Virus record (IMG/VR): IMGVR_UViG_3300044617_001123
Span: 1 to 38,933 of that record
Length of the DNA: 38,933 nt
Source: a virus
Reading direction: 5' to 3' (one strand)
The notes beneath the pieces are model-generated. The model did not search any database and was not told the origin of the DNA. It worked only from the letters and a program-made list of their open reading frames with translations. Of the stretch, positions 36,334-38,933 are shown piece by piece. Position 1 is the stretch's first letter. Every line of letters begins with the position of its first letter. Position numbers and translations under genes: made by a program.

Positions 36334-36618
36334 ATGACCGTCCAAACGTTCTACAAGCAAGAAGACGATCGCATCATCGTCACTCGCGCACAAAACGTGG
36401 GGGCCATTGTTGATCGCGCAAAAGCGCTGTCTAACGAGGGTTTTCACGGCAGGCCAGGCGCTCGCGTTGTGGCCTCCATCCCGCCAGTAGTCATTGAGCA
36501 CTACTGCAACGTCAAAGGCATCACGTTTCAGAAGTGGTGCACCGACCCAGAGATCCGCAAGAAGTTTCTCAACGATCCAGATTACGCGGATCTACGCATT
36601 TGGAAAGGCAAGGTATGA
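36334..36618 (+). CDS. Small virion/assembly protein, unknown
   Basis: A 94-residue protein (MTVQTFYKQEDDRIIVTRAQ; ALSNEGFHGRPGARVVASIP; FLNDPDYADLRIWKGKV). Short proteins with the FH.....R.VASIP..V.E and FL.dPD....RIW..kV pattern follow coat genes in related phages, with unknown role. It starts directly at the end of the terminator. Confidence 0.7.
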   Translation: MTVQTFYKQEDDRIIVTRAQNVGAIVDRAKALSNEGFHGRPGARVVASIPPVVIEHYCNVKGITFQKWCTDPEIRKKFLNDPDYADLRIWKGKV

Positions 36619-36917
36619 AGCGCGCAGATGTCATCACGATTGCAATAAATGGAACAACCGTTACCACGGGCGCAACCTCTGCCGCAGTGGCAATCCCTGT
36701 CAATCAATCCGGCCTTCGCCCTCTGTATATCCGCGTTGCTGCCACGAACGAAAGTTACGTGCGGTTGGGCGGCTCAACGGTTGCAGCCACGGCAAATAGC
36801 TTGCTGATTCAGCCCGCCGACGCCGCCTTGCTTGCTGTGGGCGGGCATACGCACATCGCGCACATTCAAGGCCAGGCCCCAGGCCGCGTGAACATCACCC
36901 CGCTGGAGGACTTCTAA
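36615..36917 (+). CDS. Small beta-rich virion protein (decoration or head-tail candidate)
   Basis: A 100-residue protein made of hydrophobic/Thr-alternating strands (ITIAINGTTVTTGATSAAVA, LRPLYIRVAATNESYVRLGG, ANSLLIQPADAALLAVGGHT). It resembles an immunoglobulin or jelly-roll shape such as capsid decoration proteins. ATG overlaps the upstream stop. Role inferred from position next to the coat gene. Confidence 0.6.
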   Translation: MKRADVITIAINGTTVTTGATSAAVAIPVNQSGLRPLYIRVAATNESYVRLGGSTVAATANSLLIQPADAALLAVGGHTHIAHIQGQAPGRVNITPLEDF

Positions 36918-36919
36918 CC

Positions 36920-37546
36920 ATGTCAATGACATGGCGGCAGATCAAGGATGCGGTAGCGGCTTACTCGCACCGCACCGACCTGGAAAGCCTGATGCCGACT
37001 TTCCGCGAGCTTGCAGAGCAGCGCATATACACAGGCGCGGCAGAGGGCGATGTACCGCCTCTTCGGCTGTCTACCATGCTCACGGTACTCAATCCGTCGC
37101 CCGCCAATCTGCCCAGCGATTTTCTGGAAATGAAGCGTGTTTCGGCGGTGATGTCGCCCACCTACAAAAAGCCGCTTGACTTCAAGCCGCTGGAAAACAT
37201 GGGCGAGCGTGAAACCGCAGCCGGAGCGCCTTCGTTCTTTTCATTGCGCGGCAACACTCTGGTTTATTCGCCCACGTTCTCGCAGGATGTGGAAATCATC
37301 TACTACGCCGCGTTCCCCAGCCTGGTTGCAGATAGCGACACCAACTGGCTAAGCATCAACGCGCCAGCCGTTTACATCTCCGCACTGCTTATCGAAGTGG
37401 GCTACTACACCCGCGACGACTTACTCACACAACGCGAACAGGCCCGATTCGCTTCAACCATGAACAGCCTGCAAGCCCAAGACGATGGTAACAAGCATTC
37501 CGGGGCGCAGCTTCGGATCATGCAAGACGCACGGAGGCTCATCTAA
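36920..37546 (+). CDS. Head-tail adaptor protein (SU10/gp6-like)
   Basis: A 208-residue protein. MTWRQIKDAVAAYSHRTDLE and ELAEQRIYTG..EGDVPPLR and LPSDFLEMKRVSAVMSP are the typical opening of podovirus adaptor proteins; ERETAAGAPSFFSLRGNTLV and EIIYYAAFPSLVADSDTNWL in the centre also match. Such proteins form the dodecameric ring linking portal and tail. Its final TAA overlaps the next ATG (TAATG). Confidence 0.75.
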   Translation: MSMTWRQIKDAVAAYSHRTDLESLMPTFRELAEQRIYTGAAEGDVPPLRLSTMLTVLNPSPANLPSDFLEMKRVSAVMSPTYKKPLDFKPLENMGERETAAGAPSFFSLRGNTLVYSPTFSQDVEIIYYAAFPSLVADSDTNWLSINAPAVYISALLIEVGYYTRDDLLTQREQARFASTMNSLQAQDDGNKHSGAQLRIMQDARRLI

Positions 37547-38259
37547 TGACCGTCGAAACCGCCTCCTTCATTTCCCAGCTAGACGCAACCCTCCCCGCAT
37601 CGGGTGATCCAAAAAGCGAAGGTGATAACCATCTGAGGTTGGTGAAATCCGTCCTTAAAGCGCAGTTTCCCAACTTCGGCACCAACGCGGTGACTCCAAC
37701 TGCAACCGAGGTTAACTACCTTGTCGGCGTCACTTCGGCAATTCAAACGCAGATCAACGCGCTGGCCACAGCCAAGTCCGACAAGTCAGGCTCCACCTAC
37801 ACAGGCACGCATGATTTTTCTGGGGCTACGCTGCAAGCGCTCACCCCCACAGCGGGGGATGCAACGACAAAGGTAGCGACGACTGCTTTTGTGGCCTCTA
37901 CGGCCTTTGCTGGCGTGCTACCGGGCCAAACCGGCAATGCGGGCAGGTTTGTCACTACCAGCGGCACGGCGGCAAGCTGGGGTTCGGTGGCGGGTGTGAC
38001 TACGTTAATTTCCACCAACACAGCAGCGCAAAACGGCTATCTCTACGTCTTAACCGCATCGCTCACCCTCACCCTGCCTGCATCTCCCTCCGCTGGGGAT
38101 TGGGTGGCTGTCGTCAACCGCAGCAACACAGCAACCCCCGTCATCGCCCGCAATGCACAAAACATCATGGGCCTTGCGGAAGACATGACGCTCAATAACA
38201 CCCTCGCCCGCATCAACCTTGTTTTTGCAGATGCAACACGCGGCTGGGTGCTGACCTAA
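37546..38259 (+). CDS. Tail fibre/tailspike protein, N-terminal or stalk part
   Basis: A 237-residue protein with SQLDATLPASGDPKSEGDNH at the start and ALTPTAGDATTKVATTAFVA in the middle, a trimeric fibre repeat common in phage fibres. It ends with a beta-rich domain (ASLTLTLPASPSAGDWVAVV, INLVFADATRGWVLT) like the head-binding or shaft parts of fibres. It probably binds the adaptor or tail hub and carries the glycine-rich fibre encoded next. Confidence 0.75.
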   Translation: MTVETASFISQLDATLPASGDPKSEGDNHLRLVKSVLKAQFPNFGTNAVTPTATEVNYLVGVTSAIQTQINALATAKSDKSGSTYTGTHDFSGATLQALTPTAGDATTKVATTAFVASTAFAGVLPGQTGNAGRFVTTSGTAASWGSVAGVTTLISTNTAAQNGYLYVLTASLTLTLPASPSAGDWVAVVNRSNTATPVIARNAQNIMGLAEDMTLNNTLARINLVFADATRGWVLT

Positions 38260-38269
38260 AGGACTACCA

Positions 38270-38933
38270 ATGAGCGCATTGAGCCAATTTCTTATCAGTG
38301 GTGGTGGAAAACTCCGCTACCAAGAATTCCTTGCTTCCGGCACGTTCACCCCCCCGGCGGGTTTGATCTCTAACGGCGGGCAGTGCCTCGTCATGCTCGT
38401 TGGCGGTGGGGGTGGTGGTGGTACGGGTACTGCATCGTCCGCCGGTGGCGGTGGTGGTGGTGGTGAGCTGTCTTACAACCTGTTTACAACCACGGTTGCC
38501 GTCACGGTCACGATCGGCGCGGGTGGTGCAGCCAGCACGGCGGGCGGCGCTACATCGTTTGGCTCACTGACTGCGGCGGGTGGCGGTGCTGGTGCGGCGG
38601 GTAGCGCTTCAAGTTTGCCGGTGGCCGGTGGCAATGGTGCTTGTGGTGGTGGCGGTGGTTCGGCCCAGCTCGGCAGCGTCAGGGCCGGTGGCGGTGGCGG
38701 TGGTATGGGTGGTTCTGGAATATTTCCGCTTTTTGGCGACACACCTGGCCCCGCTGGTGGCAATGGAACCAAAGGCGCTTGCGGTACGTTTTCTAGCACC
38801 GGAAGTGCCAGCCAGCTTGCCGGATGCGGTGGCCCCGGTGTCGATGGCTTCTGCGGCGGCGGCGGTGGTGGTGCCAGCGGTACAAGCTCGCAAGCCGGTG
38901 CCGGTAGCTCTGGCGGTGGTAACGGTGGTTTGA
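38270..38933 (+). CDS. Tail fibre/adhesin, glycine-rich, N-terminal part (continues at position 1)
   Basis: The 5' 664 bases of a 259-residue protein that finishes at 264-266. It opens MSALSQFLISGGGKLRYQEF followed by FTPPAGLISNGGQCLVMLVG, then alternates long Gly runs with short beta segments (ELSYNLFTTTVAVTVTIGAG). The collagen-like and polyglycine-II-like sequence fits a receptor-binding tip. FTPPAG...V.V.V.GGGGGGG is a frequent adhesin opening. A 150-base end repeat lies at 38784-38933. Confidence 0.85.
   Translation, partial: MSALSQFLISGGGKLRYQEFLASGTFTPPAGLISNGGQCLVMLVGGGGGGGTGTASSAGGGGGGGELSYNLFTTTVAVTVTIGAGGAASTAGGATSFGSLTAAGGGAGAAGSASSLPVAGGNGACGGGGGSAQLGSVRAGGGGGGMGGSGIFPLFGDTPGPAGGNGTKGACGTFSSTGSASQLAGCGGPGVDGFCGGGGGGASGTSSQAGAGSSGGGNGGL
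38784..38933. repeat. Terminal direct repeat, right copy (contig overlap)
   Basis: Same 150 bases as 1-150 except for G at 38807. Trimming either copy gives a closed circle in which the glycine-rich fibre frame is intact. See the left copy for the consequence of the one mismatch. Confidence 0.95.

Noticed and set aside
38473-38799. A proline-rich minus-strand frame
   Set aside because: It is antisense to glycine codons of the fibre gene.
1-38933. Diversity-generating retroelement, because the virion genes recall BPP-1
   Set aside because: No reverse transcriptase gene and no template/variable repeat pair with A-specific differences were found.

Overview
The window reads as one complete temperate phage genome, circularly permuted. 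Its last 150 bases (38784-38933) repeat its first 150 (1-150) with one mismatch, and a glycine-rich tail-fibre gene runs across that join, so the unique length is about 38,783 bp. A P22/BPP-1-type portal, an SU10-type major coat protein, a set of glycine/alanine-rich internal (ejection) proteins and no tape-measure or tail-tube genes point to a short-tailed (podovirus-like) particle. Small-gene styles (YdaU/DUF1376 replication protein, Cro and S24 repressor types, signal-peptide HNH protein) and moderately high GC suggest a betaproteobacterial, probably Burkholderiales, host. This is inference from remembered family resemblance, not a search.

Layout on the circle. (1) Late rightward genes, 30.1 kb to the end and on through 1-8.1 kb: terminase, portal, scaffold, coat, adaptor, tail fibre, fibre chaperone, tail hub and internal virion proteins. 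(2) Lysis cassette, 8.2-9.4 kb: holin, SAR endolysin, Rz and nested Rz1. (3) Integration: arm-site-like repeats and a tyrosine integrase at 9.35-10.6 kb, with an opposing Xis-position gene. (4) A leftward early region, 20.7 down to 10.5 kb, with about 33 small, mostly ATGA-coupled genes. These include a ParB-like protein, a Rad52-like annealing protein, SSB, a PPCQ methyltransferase-like protein, a MazG-like protein, a mosaic array of paralogous small genes and a secreted GDSL esterase. (5) A rex-position block, 21.0-22.8 kb, left of the repressor: a secreted protein, a secreted HNH protein, small membrane or helical proteins and a strongly structured non-coding stretch. (6) The immunity switch, 22.9-23.8 kb: a RecA-type self-cleaving repressor, an operator cluster and Cro. 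(7) A rightward replication/nin operon, 24.7-29.6 kb: CII-like, HTH, O-like (YdaU) with an internal hexamer repeat, P-like, NinB, NinG and a Q-position gene, followed by a probable late-control region at 29.58-29.9 kb.

The genes fit a lambda-like plan. The repressor binds a 14-bp palindrome family (consensus TTTAGYATGCTAAA) at the cro/repressor gap and again at about 20.96 kb in front of the leftward operon. Induction would switch on both early operons, then the Q-position product or site would switch on the late genes. The least explained parts are the cassette array at 12.7-15.6 kb with recurring gene-end/gene-start junctions, the repeated terminator-plus-RBS modules, the structured block at 21.2-21.4 kb, and a minus-strand 30-residue membrane ORF whose ribosome site lies inside the terminator that ends the structural operon.
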